A DNA stretch of 64,000 nt from an uncultured Alphaproteobacteria bacterium (GTDB lineage Bacteria > Pseudomonadota > Alphaproteobacteria > HIMB59 > GCA-002718135): positions 183,362-247,361 of the forward strand of contig CACHSZ010000002.1 of assembly GCA_902582755.1 (NCBI GenBank), in the 5' to 3' direction. Below are positions 9,242-19,292 of the stretch, piece by piece (the first letter of the stretch is position 1; every line of letters begins with the position of its first letter). The notes under the pieces were generated by a model, which saw only the letters and a list, made by a program, of their open reading frames with translations, was not told the origin of the DNA and ran no database searches. Made by a program: the position numbers and the translations under genes.

Positions 9242-10276
9242 ATGACAACATATAAAGAAGCAGGTGTTGATATAGAAAATACAGATGCCCTTGTTAAAGA
9301 TATTTCTGAGCTAAGCAAATCTACAAACAGAAACGGAAATTTTGATAAAATTGGGGGATTTGGTGGGATTTTTGATCTTAAAAATTGTGGATATGAAGAC
9401 CCTTTATTGGTGTCTGGAACAGATGGCATAGGAACAAAAATATTACTAGGGATTGAAACTGACATTTTAGATGGTTTGGGTCACGATCTCGTTGGTATGT
9501 GCCTTAATGATATTCTTTGCCACGGTGCAGAGCCATTATTTTTTTTAGATTACTATGCTTCTTCCAAGATTGATAAAAATTCTTTTTTAAAAATTATGAA
9601 AAGCATCACTGAAGCTTGCAAGATAAATAATTGCTCCCTTATTGGTGGTGAAACAGCAGAGATGCCTGGACTCTATAAAAAAGATGATTTTGATTTTGCT
9701 GGATTTTGTGTTGGTGCTGTAGAGAGAAAAAAAATTCTACCTAAAAGAAACATCATGAAAGAAGATGATCTTCTATATGGGATTAGATCTTCGGGCTTTC
9801 ATTCAAATGGATATTCTCTCATTCGAAAAGTTTTAAAAGATAAAAATATAGATCTACATAAAGAAACAGAATTTAAATCATCTTATGAAACAAATGCAGC
9901 AGCCTTAATGGCTCCAACAAAATTATATTTTCCTTTTTTAAAAAAAATTTTAACAACAAATCTTATCAACGGTATCTCGCATATAACAGGGGGAGGTATT
10001 ATTGGTAATGCACCAAGAATGCTCTCTGAAAATTTATCAGCAAGGATTGATAAAAAATTTATTTGTGATGAAGAAATTTTCCAATGGTTTCAAAGTTTAG
10101 CTAACATTTCAGATGAAGAAATGTTGAAGACCTTTAATTGTGGATTAGGTTTGATAATGACTATTTCAAAAAATAATTACAAAGAATTTGAGCAATTAAT
10201 AAAAGATGAAAATTTAGATATTTTTGAAATTGGGAAAATAGAAGTTAACAAATCATCAAGGTGCACAATTAGTTGA
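9242..10276 (+). CDS. purM: AIR synthetase PurM
   Basis: Phosphoribosylformylglycinamidine cyclo-ligase: closes the imidazole ring of AIR from FGAM using ATP. It has 344 residues, a normal length. Hallmarks are the start YKEAGVDIENTDALV, the glycine-rich NFDKIGGFGGIFDL, VSGTDGIGTKILLG, the ATP/metal motif VGMCLNDILCHGAEPLFFLD, GGETAEMPGLY and GIRSSGFHSNGYSLIR. The TGA stop overlaps the TTG start of purN. It opens a five-gene purine operon on the plus strand. Confidence 0.97.
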   Translation: MTTYKEAGVDIENTDALVKDISELSKSTNRNGNFDKIGGFGGIFDLKNCGYEDPLLVSGTDGIGTKILLGIETDILDGLGHDLVGMCLNDILCHGAEPLFFLDYYASSKIDKNSFLKIMKSITEACKINNCSLIGGETAEMPGLYKKDDFDFAGFCVGAVERKKILPKRNIMKEDDLLYGIRSSGFHSNGYSLIRKVLKDKNIDLHKETEFKSSYETNAAALMAPTKLYFPFLKKILTTNLINGISHITGGGIIGNAPRMLSENLSARIDKKFICDEEIFQWFQSLANISDEEMLKTFNCGLGLIMTISKNNYKEFEQLIKDENLDIFEIGKIEVNKSSRCTIS

Positions 10277-10842
10277 AAAAATTACAAGTTGCTATTTTCA
10301 TATCGGGTAGAGGTTCAAATTTAGAATCACTAATACAATCATCATTTAAAAAACAAAGTTTAGTAGAGGTTCAATTAGTTGTATCTAATAACTCCAAAGC
10401 AAAAGGTTTAACTATTGCCAAAAAAAATAAAATTCCATTCATACATTTTATTCCAAGAAAAAATTTTGAAAACAATGTCATAAAGTATCTAAATAATATA
10501 GATATCATTTGTTTAGCTGGTTTTATGCAAGTCTTAGACTCAAAATTTGTAAGGCAGTGGCGATCGCGATTAATCAATATTCATCCATCTTATCTTCCTG
10601 CTTTCAAAGGCTTAAATGCTCAGGATCAGGCCATAAAGGCGAAAGCGAGGTATTCTGGTTGTAGTGTTCATTACGTAAACGCTAAAATTGACTCTGGAAA
10701 GATTATATTGCAAAAAAAAGTAAAGATTTTGAAGAAAGATAATACCGAATCACTCTCAAAGAAAATATTGATAGAAGAGCATAAGGTTTATCCTCGAGCA
10801 TTACAAATGGTTGCAAAAACACTTTTAACAAGACAAAAGTAA
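10273..10842 (+). CDS. purN: GAR transformylase PurN
   Basis: Transfers formyl from 10-formyl-THF to GAR. 189 residues with the N-terminal LQVAIFISGRGSNLESLIQ loop, CLAGFMQVL, and the catalytic INIHPSYLPAFKGLNAQDQA (Asn-His, with the later Asp in AKIDSGKIIL). The start codon is TTG at 10273, overlapping the purM stop (TTGA); no nearby ATG fits the family N-terminus. Length is a little below the usual 190-215 but complete. purF starts one base after its stop. Confidence 0.95.
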   Translation: MKKLQVAIFISGRGSNLESLIQSSFKKQSLVEVQLVVSNNSKAKGLTIAKKNKIPFIHFIPRKNFENNVIKYLNNIDIICLAGFMQVLDSKFVRQWRSRLINIHPSYLPAFKGLNAQDQAIKAKARYSGCSVHYVNAKIDSGKIILQKKVKILKKDNTESLSKKILIEEHKVYPRALQMVAKTLLTRQK

Positions 10843-10843
10843 G

Positions 10844-12331
10844 ATGAAAAATCGACTAAAATTCTTAAAAAAATTTGAAGTAACGCAATCTCATTTTCCC
10901 AGATTTAATGAGGAGTGTGGTGTTTTTGGAATAAGTGGAACCAAAGATGCTGCTGCTTTAACAGCTCTTGGTTTGCATGCGTTGCAACATCGTGGTCAAG
11001 AAGGTTGTGGAATTGTCAGTTATGATGGCAACTCCTATCACTCAGAAAGAAAATTTGGATTGGTTGGCGATAATTTTACGAAGAAACACTCATTAGATAA
11101 GTTAAAGGGAAAAATAGCGATAGGACACAATCGTTATTCAACAACGGGTGGTGAAACAATAAGGAATATACAACCTTTTTATGCTGACCTTCATGGTGGA
11201 GCTATTAGTATTGCTCATAATGGTAATCTAACCAATGCACTCCTTCTAAGAGAGCAAATGGTACGTGAAGGTGCAATATTTCAAACAACATCTGATACTG
11301 AAACTATTGTTCAACTTGTAGCTCGTTCAAAAAAGAAAGATATTTTAAATAAAATTATTGATGCTTTAATGCAAATTCAAGGTGGTTATGCTTTATCAAT
11401 TATTGCTAATGGTACATTGATTGGCGCAAGAGATCCATTAGGTATTCGTCCACTTGTTTTAGGTAAATTTAAAAATGCATTTATCCTTGCCTCTGAAACT
11501 TGCGCTTTAGATATTATAGGTGCAAAATTTATCCGCGAAATTGAAAATGGTGAAGTTGTAGTTATTAAAGATAATAAAGTTGAAAGTCGAAGACCATTTC
11601 CAAAAAAACAAATTAAACCATGTGTTTTTGAATATATTTATTTTTCACGACCAGATAGTATTTTAAAAAACAAAACTGCCTATGAATATAGAAAAAATTT
11701 AGGCACATACTTAGCAAAAGAAACCGATATAAAACCCGATGTAGTCGTGCCAGTTCCAGACTCTGGTGTTCCCGCCGCGCTTGGTTTTAGTCAAGAGTCC
11801 GGTATTCCTTTTGAATTAGGATTAATACGAAATCATTATGTGGGTAGAACATTTATTGAGCCAACTCAGCAAATTAGAAGTTTAGGCGTAAAGTTAAAAT
11901 TAAATCCTAACCAAAGTTCTATTAAAAAAAAGAAAGTTGTTTTAATTGACGATTCATTAGTTCGAGGAACAACATCCACTAAGATAATAAAAATGCTTTA
12001 TGATTTTGGGGCAAAAGAAGTCCATATGCGCATTGCTTCACCTGCAATTAAATATCCAGATTTTTACGGAGTTGATACTCCGACCCAAGAAGAATTATTG
12101 GCTGCAAACAAAAATTTAGAGGAAATGCGCAAATATATTGGAGCTAAATCGTTAAAATTTTTATCATTAGATGGTCTGTATCAAGCTCTTGGTTACGATG
12201 AGAGAGATAATGATAATCCTCAATTTACCGATCATTATTTTACGGGAGAGTATCCAGTCAGACCTTTAGATTACTTGAATGACGAAAGCTTAAAAAAACT
12301 ATCATTTTTAAGTCTTGCTTCAAATAATTAA
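10844..12331 (+). CDS. purF: Amidophosphoribosyltransferase PurF
   Basis: Committed step of purine synthesis, PRPP plus glutamine to phosphoribosylamine. The glutaminase nucleophile is Cys25 in NEECGVFGISG, preceded by a 24-residue stretch that should be removed as a propeptide. HALQHRGQEGCGI and the GHNRYSTTG loop follow. The phosphoribosyltransferase PRPP site is VVLIDDSLVRGTTSTKI. Total 495 residues, normal length. It has one-base spacing from purN and a 20-base gap to purD. Feedback sites for AMP/GMP are family knowledge. Confidence 0.97.
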   Translation: MKNRLKFLKKFEVTQSHFPRFNEECGVFGISGTKDAAALTALGLHALQHRGQEGCGIVSYDGNSYHSERKFGLVGDNFTKKHSLDKLKGKIAIGHNRYSTTGGETIRNIQPFYADLHGGAISIAHNGNLTNALLLREQMVREGAIFQTTSDTETIVQLVARSKKKDILNKIIDALMQIQGGYALSIIANGTLIGARDPLGIRPLVLGKFKNAFILASETCALDIIGAKFIREIENGEVVVIKDNKVESRRPFPKKQIKPCVFEYIYFSRPDSILKNKTAYEYRKNLGTYLAKETDIKPDVVVPVPDSGVPAALGFSQESGIPFELGLIRNHYVGRTFIEPTQQIRSLGVKLKLNPNQSSIKKKKVVLIDDSLVRGTTSTKIIKMLYDFGAKEVHMRIASPAIKYPDFYGVDTPTQEELLAANKNLEEMRKYIGAKSLKFLSLDGLYQALGYDERDNDNPQFTDHYFTGEYPVRPLDYLNDESLKKLSFLSLASNN

Positions 12332-12351
12332 TTAATGAATTATCTTTTTTC

Positions 12352-13629
12352 ATGAACGTTCTTGTCATTGGTAATGGTGGAAGAGAGCACGCATTATGTT
12401 ATGGTATAAAACAATCTCCTAATTGTTCAAATTTATATTGTATTCCTGGAAGTGATAGTATCAGTGAAATTGCATCATCGGTTGTCATAGATGTTAATGA
12501 TCATGATGCTATTCTTCAATTTTGTCTAGAAACTAAAATTGATCTCGTGGTGATTGGTCCAGAACTACCATTAACTAAAGGATTATCAAATGTCTTAATG
12601 AGTAATTCTATATTAGTTTTTGGTCCTGATCAAATGGGAGCTGAGCTAGAAAAATCAAAAAAGTTTACAAAAGATATTTGTAAAAAATTAAATATTGCAA
12701 CAGCTGCCTATGACGTATTTGACAACTATGATGACGCCTTCATTTTTTGTCAAAACCAATCCTATCCTCTTGTTATTAAAGCTGATGGTTTAGCAGCAGG
12801 AAAAGGAGTTATTATTTGTCAAACAATTGAAGATGCAAAAGATGCACTGATCAAATGTTTTAAAGATAATTCTTTTGGTGATGCTGGTTCTGTTGTTGTT
12901 ATTGAAGAATTTTTAGTTGGTGAAGAGGTAAGTCTATTTTCACTTGTTGATAAAAATGGATTTGTGTTACCTCTTACAACAGCACAAGATCATAAAAAAA
13001 TCTTGGAAGGAGAAAAAGGGTTAAACACTGGTGGTATGGGTGCCTACACACCTGTTCCTTCTATTTCATCAAATAAAATGAATGAATTATCCAAAACATT
13101 TGTTGAGCCTATTGTTCAACATCTTGCTGAACAAGGCATCAACTATCAAGGAATGTTTTATGCAGGATTAATTCTAACAGATAAGGGTCCAAATTTACTC
13201 GAAATTAATGTTCGTTTCGGCGATCCGGAAACACAAGCAATTATTCCACTATTAGAAACAGATTTATTAGAACTCCTTCATGCATCAGCGATAGGTACCT
13301 TAAATGAAATAAAAAAAATTAAGTGGAAAAATGATTATGCCATGACAGTAGTAATGGCTGCTCATGGTTATCCTGAGGATTATAAAAAATTCACATCAAT
13401 TAATAATTTAGAAAATCTTACTTTATCAACGGATGACTATCTATTCCATGCAGGAACAATGCTTAAAGAAAACAAATGGCTCTCTAATGGTGGGCGCGTT
13501 TTAAATATCTCTAGTACGGGCAAGGATTTAAAAACTATTAGAGAAACTATTCACAATATAATTAATCAAATTAATTGGGATGAGGGATATTATCGAAAAG
13601 ATATTGGTTGGAGATATATTGATGAGTAA
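12352..13629 (+). CDS. purD: GAR synthetase PurD
   Basis: ATP-grasp phosphoribosylamine-glycine ligase of 425 residues. Features: N-terminal MNVLVIGNGGREHALCYGI, ATP-grasp substrate loop VIKADGLAAGKGVIIC, AQDHKKILEGEKGLNTGGMG, and the metal-binding LLEINVRFGDPETQA. Length and domain order are normal. The last eight bases overlap the purC start at 13622, suggesting coupled translation. Confidence 0.97.
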   Translation: MNVLVIGNGGREHALCYGIKQSPNCSNLYCIPGSDSISEIASSVVIDVNDHDAILQFCLETKIDLVVIGPELPLTKGLSNVLMSNSILVFGPDQMGAELEKSKKFTKDICKKLNIATAAYDVFDNYDDAFIFCQNQSYPLVIKADGLAAGKGVIICQTIEDAKDALIKCFKDNSFGDAGSVVVIEEFLVGEEVSLFSLVDKNGFVLPLTTAQDHKKILEGEKGLNTGGMGAYTPVPSISSNKMNELSKTFVEPIVQHLAEQGINYQGMFYAGLILTDKGPNLLEINVRFGDPETQAIIPLLETDLLELLHASAIGTLNEIKKIKWKNDYAMTVVMAAHGYPEDYKKFTSINNLENLTLSTDDYLFHAGTMLKENKWLSNGGRVLNISSTGKDLKTIRETIHNIINQINWDEGYYRKDIGWRYIDE

Positions 13630-14518
13630 TTCTTTTTTAGTTGAAGGAAAAACAAAAATTATTGAGAAAACAAATGATCAAAATATCATTCGAATTGTAA
13701 CAAAAGATTTTTTAACAGGTGGTGATGCAGCGAAGAAAGAGGAAATTAAAGATATTGGAATTCAAAAGACAAAACAAACAAGTAATGTTTTTAGCATGCT
13801 AAGCAAGGCAGGTATTGCAACATCATTTATTGAGCAAGATTCGCCAAATAGTCTTTTAAGTCATAACTGTAATATGCTTCCTTTGGAATTTGTAGTTAGA
13901 CGTTATGCTTGGGGAAGTTATTTAAGTAGAAACACTCAATTTGAAAAAGATAAAAGTAATCCTCATCAATTTGAAAACTTAGTTTGGGAAATATTTCATA
14001 AACAAGCCGTTGTTATCCCTCCGCATGTTTCAGAACCTGTGCAAATGGATGAGAGTGAAGCGAGAAGACAATTTTTGAAAGATGGAAAATGGGAAGAGGG
14101 TGTATTTACGGATCCATTTGTAAAAACTGGAGAAGAATGGGAGTTATTTTCAGCCAAACAACCTGTTACAAGCAAAAGCTTGATGAAAACCAAAAAATTA
14201 TTGTCTAATCAAGAATTAGAAATAGCTATTAATGGAATTATTCTTCCAAGTTTCGAGCTTATAGAAGACAAATGGAAAACTATTGAGACAATTGATGGTC
14301 CTATACATTTAGTCGATATTAAGTTTGAGCTTGGTTTTAGATTATCAGATAATTCGTTAGTTTTATCTGATGTCGTTGATAATGATAGTTGGCGAATATG
14401 GCCTGGCGGAGATCCCACTAAACAATTAGATAAACAATCTTTTCGTGAAGGAGAAGATTTAATAAATGTTGCCAATAAATATCAACTGGTAACACAACTA
14501 ACTGATCAATTTAATTAA
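13622..14518 (+). CDS. purC: SAICAR synthetase PurC
   Basis: Joins CAIR and aspartate with ATP. About 298 residues from the ATG at 13622, which gives the expected N-terminus MSNSFLVEGKTKIIEKT; an upstream reading start inside purD would add 14 unrelated residues. Motifs include FLTGGDAAKKEEI, LPLEFVVRRYAWGSYL, and in the C-terminal part VDIKFELGF and LSDVVDNDSWRIWPGG. It is longer than the compact ~240-residue bacterial form and matches the ~300-residue subtype. Last gene of the purM-N-F-D-C run; it converges on purK across ten bases. Confidence 0.93.
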   Translation: MSNSFLVEGKTKIIEKTNDQNIIRIVTKDFLTGGDAAKKEEIKDIGIQKTKQTSNVFSMLSKAGIATSFIEQDSPNSLLSHNCNMLPLEFVVRRYAWGSYLSRNTQFEKDKSNPHQFENLVWEIFHKQAVVIPPHVSEPVQMDESEARRQFLKDGKWEEGVFTDPFVKTGEEWELFSAKQPVTSKSLMKTKKLLSNQELEIAINGIILPSFELIEDKWKTIETIDGPIHLVDIKFELGFRLSDNSLVLSDVVDNDSWRIWPGGDPTKQLDKQSFREGEDLINVANKYQLVTQLTDQFN

Positions 14519-14528
14519 AATTAATAAT

Positions 14529-15572
14529 TTATTTTTCAATAATCGTTAAATGGCCCATTTTTCTTTTATGTTTAATTTCTGTTTTTAAATAATCATAAAA
14601 AAATTCATTATCTTTAAATTTTTTATTTCGATACGGTGTTATATCATCACCAATTAAATTAATCATTTTGGCATTATATAATTTTTTTGTCTTAATCTTT
14701 TCTAAGCCACATACTGCTCGTACATGATTTTCAAATTGACTAATATTATGAGAGTTCATTGTTAGATGTCCAGAATTATGAACACGAGGAGCAATTTCGT
14801 TAGCATATAAATTATCATCAGTATCAATAAAAAATTCTACACATAACGTTCCAATATAATCTAGTTTTTCTACAACTTGTTTTGCCCACTCAATTGATTT
14901 TATTCGTATGTCATCAGAGATATCACTTGGTATCGTTGAATATTTTAAAATTTGTTCTTCATGAAAATTCTCAATAGGATCATAGATCTCATAACTATTT
15001 TGATCATAACGAGTAATGACGACTGAAATTTCTTTTTTAAGATGAATGAGTTTTTCTAAAATATATTCTTTTGTAAAATCAATTTCTTTCGCAATATCAT
15101 CTACAGTGTTTAATTTATACTGACCTTTACCATCGTATCCTAACGTTGTGGTTTTTAACAAACCAGGAAACAAGTCTACATTTTCACTCAAATCTTTTCT
15201 ATTTTTGACAGTTACATATTTTGTTGTTGTTATATTATTGTCATTGAGAAATTTTTTTTCTGTTTCTCGGTGTTGAATGAGTTGATTAATTTCAGGTTTT
15301 GGTAAAACTTGTTTCTTTTCATTAATTTTTTTTAATATTGCAAAGGGAATATTTTCAAATTCATATGTAACAAGATCAACTGCATTAATAAAATTATTTA
15401 TCGTTGTATCATCATCATACTGACCAAAAATAAATTTAGTCGCAAAGTGTTTCCCGGGTGCATCAGGATCATCACTTAATATGACGGTTTGTATATCTAT
15501 TTTTTTTGCAGCATCTGCTAAAAGACTTCCTAATTGTCCACCACCGATAATGCCAAGTGTGGGTGTATTCAT
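14529..15572 (-). CDS. purK: N5-CAIR synthetase PurK
   Basis: ATP-grasp enzyme making N5-CAIR from AIR and bicarbonate, 347 residues. The N-terminus TLGIIGGGQLGSLLADAAKK and ILSDDPDAPGKHFATKF are typical. The ATP-grasp part shows LLKTTTLGYDGKGQYKLN and the metal-ligand region GTLCVEFFIDTDDNLYANEIAPRVHNSGH (split here by eye at CVEFF and NEIAPR). Its start lies three bases after the purE stop, so purE and purK form a unit. Confidence 0.95.
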   Translation of the reverse strand: MNTPTLGIIGGGQLGSLLADAAKKIDIQTVILSDDPDAPGKHFATKFIFGQYDDDTTINNFINAVDLVTYEFENIPFAILKKINEKKQVLPKPEINQLIQHRETEKKFLNDNNITTTKYVTVKNRKDLSENVDLFPGLLKTTTLGYDGKGQYKLNTVDDIAKEIDFTKEYILEKLIHLKKEISVVITRYDQNSYEIYDPIENFHEEQILKYSTIPSDISDDIRIKSIEWAKQVVEKLDYIGTLCVEFFIDTDDNLYANEIAPRVHNSGHLTMNSHNISQFENHVRAVCGLEKIKTKKLYNAKMINLIGDDITPYRNKKFKDNEFFYDYLKTEIKHKRKMGHLTIIEK

Positions 15573-15575
15573 GGC

Positions 15576-16067
15576 TTATGGTTTTTGTTTAACAGCTTTT
15601 GATTGTTTACTTCGATAATTTTTTAGATTTTCCTTAATTTCTTTATTCGTAAGAGCAATAATGGAAGCTGCATATAAACCAGCATTCATTGCTCCATCCT
15701 CACCAATTGCTACACTGCCAACAGGAATACCTTTTGGCATTTGTACTATTGATAATAAACTATCCAATCCCTTTAATTTACGACTTTCTATTGGTACACC
15801 GATTACAGGTATAGTTGTCAACGATGCAATCATTCCTGGTAAATGTGCAGAACCTCCTGCGCCAGCAATAATGACAGAAATATTATTATCTTCAGCTGCT
15901 TTGGCAAATTTGAACATTCTCTCTGGAGTGCGGTGTGCAGAAACAATTTTAGTTTCAAACTTAACTTTCAGTAATTTTAAAATTTTTTCACAACTTTTCA
16001 TGGTACCATAATCAGATTTACTACCCATCACAATTGCTACCTTATGTGTTGTTAAAGCTGACGTCAT
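15576..16067 (-). CDS. purE: N5-CAIR mutase PurE
   Basis: Class I PurE of 163 residues, converting N5-CAIR to CAIR. Recognisable by [19 protein letters not shown], the SAHRTPERM loop with the catalytic His, and [18 protein letters not shown], then [18 protein letters not shown]. Its presence beside purK fits the two-step bacterial route rather than the class II route. Same strand as guaB upstream (42-base gap) and purK downstream. Confidence 0.96.
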   Translation of the reverse strand: MTSALTTHKVAIVMGSKSDYGTMKSCEKILKLLKVKFETKIVSAHRTPERMFKFAKAAEDNNISVIIAGAGGSAHLPGMIASLTTIPVIGVPIESRKLKGLDSLLSIVQMPKGIPVGSVAIGEDGAMNAGLYAASIIALTNKEIKENLKNYRSKQSKAVKQKP

Positions 16068-16109
16068 TTTTATTTTATTGTATCAATTCAATGATGATTC
16101 GATACATTA

Positions 16110-17216
16110 TTACATAATTACATCGTGGACATTACTTTCGCGGGCTCCTGCTTTAGAAATAAAGACAAATTTACAATTGCCTTGCATTTTCTTAATCGTC
16201 TTATGACCAGTGTACCCCATAGAAGATCTTAAGCCACCAACAAGTTGATAGGCTACATCTTCTATTTTACCTTTGTATGGAACCATCCCTTCCACACCTT
16301 CTGCTACTAATTTTTTTGCATTCTTTGTTTCTTCTTGCGAGTATCGATCAAAAGATCCTTTTTGCATTGCTCCTACTGAACCCATACCTCTATATGATTT
16401 AAATTTTTTACCTTTAATCGTTAATAATTTCCCTGGTGATTCTTCAGTACCAGCAAATAAAGATCCTATCATGCAAGCACTTGCACCACCTGCTATAGCT
16501 TTCGCAATATCACCTGATGTTTTTATTCCTCCATCTGCAATCACAGGAATTTTAAATTTTTTGGCAACTTGAAATGTATCCATCACAGCAGAGAGTTGAG
16601 GAATACCAACACCAGTCACAACCCTTGTTGTACAAATTGATCCCGGTCCAATACCTACTTTAATAGCATCAACGCCAGCACTAATTAAATCTGATGCAGC
16701 CTTTTTAGTAGCAATGTTTCCAACTATGAGAGGGGTTTTCTTTAAAACTTTTTTTGCTTTTTCAATAAACTTTAAAGTAGTTTTGGTATGTGCATGAGCA
16801 ACATCAATAAAGACTATATCAACGCCGACTTTTAATAATTCTAACAGTCGTAAGTAAGCATTATTTTCAACGCCGATTGCCGCTCCTACTGCAATCTGTT
16901 TTTTAGAATTAATTACAGCATTTTGAAATTTTTTACCGTTAACTTTAAAGCTATGAACTTTGTTTACTTCACTTGCTTGTTTATCAATTGGCATGTTACG
17001 GTGAATAACACCTAGACCACCATTAAGTGCTAGATTGATCGCCATCTTGTTCTCTGTCACGGTATCCATAGCAGCCGAGAGTATGGGAATATGTAATTTG
17101 ATTTTTCCAATGGTAATCGATGTATCTACATTTTTTGGTTTGATCTCCGAATACGCTGGTGAGAGCAAAACATCATCAAAAGTAACGGAATAATTAGTAT
17201 TTATCTGGTAGGCCAT
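16110..17216 (-). CDS. guaB: IMP dehydrogenase lacking the CBS module
   Basis: Oxidises IMP to XMP for GMP synthesis. It has 368 residues from ATG 17216 (two TTG codons upstream are weaker starts), against about 490 for standard IMPDH. The catalytic Cys loop is [27 protein letters not shown] and the [20 protein letters not shown] flap carry the Arg-Tyr dyad that marks IMPDH rather than GMP reductase, followed by [11 protein letters not shown]. After [15 protein letters not shown] the ~120-residue CBS pair is replaced by a short linker ([18 protein letters not shown]) that rejoins the barrel at [10 protein letters not shown]. It precedes purE on the same strand. Confidence 0.9.
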   Translation of the reverse strand: MAYQINTNYSVTFDDVLLSPAYSEIKPKNVDTSITIGKIKLHIPILSAAMDTVTENKMAINLALNGGLGVIHRNMPIDKQASEVNKVHSFKVNGKKFQNAVINSKKQIAVGAAIGVENNAYLRLLELLKVGVDIVFIDVAHAHTKTTLKFIEKAKKVLKKTPLIVGNIATKKAASDLISAGVDAIKVGIGPGSICTTRVVTGVGIPQLSAVMDTFQVAKKFKIPVIADGGIKTSGDIAKAIAGGASACMIGSLFAGTEESPGKLLTIKGKKFKSYRGMGSVGAMQKGSFDRYSQEETKNAKKLVAEGVEGMVPYKGKIEDVAYQLVGGLRSSMGYTGHKTIKKMQGNCKFVFISKAGARESNVHDVIM

Positions 17217-17288
17217 TTCCAACAATATTTATTTTGTTTCGATTTGTAAAATAAATAGTTCAAATAATACTTTTTGAACCCCTACGTA

Positions 17289-17768
17289 TTAAATTTTATA
17301 TTCGAAGTTCTGCGTTGTAGGGTTAATCTTTATTAATCTTGCACCATTTCGAATATGATAGTGTGTAGCAACTGGAGTTAATGGCGAAATAGTAATTATA
17401 CTTTCAAATTGCTCTTTTGATTTAATATATTTTTGCAATTCTTTCATAATTTTTTTCCCTGCTCCTTTTTTAAAAGACCATAAAGTATAGGCAATTGGTA
17501 TAGTTGCTTGATCTTCTTCGACGCTCATCAAATCCATTTCTTTAATGGTTGCTGGTATTTCATTTGTAAAAGCAAAGCAGGCAATACCCTCAATATCATC
17601 CTTATATTTAAGGCCAAAAATTTTTCTTCCTTTAGAAGTTCGAAATTCATTATCAAGTTCTGGTCGTACCGGATCATCAGATGGATTAACACCATCTAGT
17701 TCAACAAGTTCTGTTTTTTTGATCCAACTAAAGAAATCAAACTCGTATTTATATCTGCCAATTTTCAT
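17289..17768 (-). CDS. Unknown protein, possibly GNAT-like
   Basis: I do not recognise this 159-residue protein firmly. The second half (IPIAYTLWSFKKGAGKKIMKE, then strands and ATHYHIRNGARLI) resembles an acetyltransferase fold, with GAGKKIMKELQKYI in the place of an acetyl-CoA loop plus helix, but the match is by eye only. There is no signal peptide or membrane segment. It lies 72 bases upstream of guaB on the same strand, with a weak inverted repeat (GTTCAAA/TTTGAAC, 17258-17279) in the gap, so co-transcription with guaB is uncertain. Confidence 0.6.
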   Translation of the reverse strand: MKIGRYKYEFDFFSWIKKTELVELDGVNPSDDPVRPELDNEFRTSKGRKIFGLKYKDDIEGIACFAFTNEIPATIKEMDLMSVEEDQATIPIAYTLWSFKKGAGKKIMKELQKYIKSKEQFESIITISPLTPVATHYHIRNGARLIKINPTTQNFEYKI

Positions 17769-17887
17769 TTAAAGTATGTAATGCTTTATAAGATTTGATT
17801 AATAAAGATAGTGAATAATTTGTTACTTTAGTGATTGGATAAATAGTTTATTATCAAATTTTACTAATAAAAATCTAAATATTTATA

Positions 17888-19201
17888 ATGTCCTCTAAAT
17901 CTTCTATCAAAAATATAATTAAACTTTCTATTCCAATATTTTTTGCAAACTTAGCTATTCCTTTAGTTGCCATTGTTGACACAGGACTAATGGGCAATCT
18001 TGATAATGCTAGTTACTTGGTTGCTACCAGTATTGCAGCAAGTGTTTTTTCGATGATTTTCTGGAGTTTTGGCTTCCTGCGTATGGGTACGGTCGGCATG
18101 GTAGCTCAAGCTTATGGATCAAAAGATTATCAGGAAATTATAAATATATTTTTACGAAATATTTCTTTTGTAATTATTATTTCCTTACTACTTATTATTT
18201 TTCAGAGATATATATTTCAAATATCATTATCTATATTTGAACTATCATTAGAAACAAAAAAATATTTTAAAGACTATTTTAATCTTCGTATTTATTCCTC
18301 ATTTGGAGAGCTTACTATTTTTGTAATTACAGGATTGTTTATTGGTTTACAGAAAACAAAAACATCAAGTATCATTATTGGTTTCTTTTCTATTACAAAT
18401 ATACTCTTTAGCTTATTTTTTGTTTTATATTTAAATTTGAATGTTCAGGGTGTTGCTCTTGGTACTTTAGTCTCTTCTTCTTTGACAACAATTATTTTTT
18501 TATTTTATACTTTTTTTGATTTAAATAAGTTTGCTCAGTTAGAATATAATACACAAAAGATTTTTAACTTTAAAAAAATTAAAAATATTTTTAATATTAA
18601 TTTTAATATATTTATCCGATCTATTCTTCTTACATTTGCTTTCTTATATTTTACCTATCTTGGCAATTCTATTAGTGAGGAGACGGTTGCTGCAAACACA
18701 ATATTGCTTAATCTAACGATGCTATCTGCGTTTATTCTTGATGCCTATGCATTTTCAACAGAGGGTATTGTTGGATATTCTATTGGCTCTAAAAATTTAC
18801 GTTTATTAAAAGACGTTATTAAAAATTCTTTTATTTTAAGTGCTTCTACAGCTTTATTAATATGTGTTATTTTTTTCTTTGGTAATCATTACTTTATTAT
18901 TGCCATGACTGATTTGTCCGAGATTAGAGATATCTGTTTTTCCTATGCATATTGGATTGTTATTATTCCTTTTATTTCCTCTTTCTGTTTTCAATTTGAT
19001 GGTATTTTTGTAGGTGCATCCCAAACAACAGAACTGCGAAACGCAATGATAGTATCTGTGGCTATTTATATTGTCGCTTCTTTTTTCTTAATAGCAAGTT
19101 TTGGTAATACAGGCTTATGGTTATCACTCTGCATCTTCTTTATTGCCAGAGCTTTGACTTTATTTTCTTATTTAGGTAAAATTTATCAACGCATCACCTA
19201 A
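17888..19201 (+). CDS. MATE-family efflux transporter (DinF-like)
   Basis: A 437-residue inner-membrane protein with about 12 hydrophobic segments and two similar halves. The N-terminal helix IIKLSIPIFFANLAIPLVAIVDTGLMG carries the MATE hallmark proline and Asp region (IPIFFANLAIP, VDTGLMG), and FWSFGFLRMGTVGMVAQAYG matches the DinF branch. MATE proteins export cationic drugs or metabolites using sodium or proton gradients; the substrate cannot be read. It precedes the secretion operon by 91 bases on the same strand; a functional link is not shown. Confidence 0.88.
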   Translation: MSSKSSIKNIIKLSIPIFFANLAIPLVAIVDTGLMGNLDNASYLVATSIAASVFSMIFWSFGFLRMGTVGMVAQAYGSKDYQEIINIFLRNISFVIIISLLLIIFQRYIFQISLSIFELSLETKKYFKDYFNLRIYSSFGELTIFVITGLFIGLQKTKTSSIIIGFFSITNILFSLFFVLYLNLNVQGVALGTLVSSSLTTIIFLFYTFFDLNKFAQLEYNTQKIFNFKKIKNIFNINFNIFIRSILLTFAFLYFTYLGNSISEETVAANTILLNLTMLSAFILDAYAFSTEGIVGYSIGSKNLRLLKDVIKNSFILSASTALLICVIFFFGNHYFIIAMTDLSEIRDICFSYAYWIVIIPFISSFCFQFDGIFVGASQTTELRNAMIVSVAIYIVASFFLIASFGNTGLWLSLCIFFIARALTLFSYLGKIYQRIT

Positions 19202-19292
19202 AAAACTGAGAAAATACCTATATTTTTTTTAAAACATATATAAATAATATCAAAAATTTGGTCTAAATTTTTAAAAGGCGATAAACATTATT

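Noticed and set aside
16110..17216. GMP reductase (GuaC) instead of IMPDH
   Set aside because: The flap carries Arg-Tyr (SFDRYSQEE) typical of IMPDH, and purine-cluster context supports GuaB.
17258..17279. Terminator or operator GTTCAAA/TTTGAAC between the unknown gene and guaB
   Set aside because: The stem is AT-rich and short with a weak T tail; not listed as a terminator.
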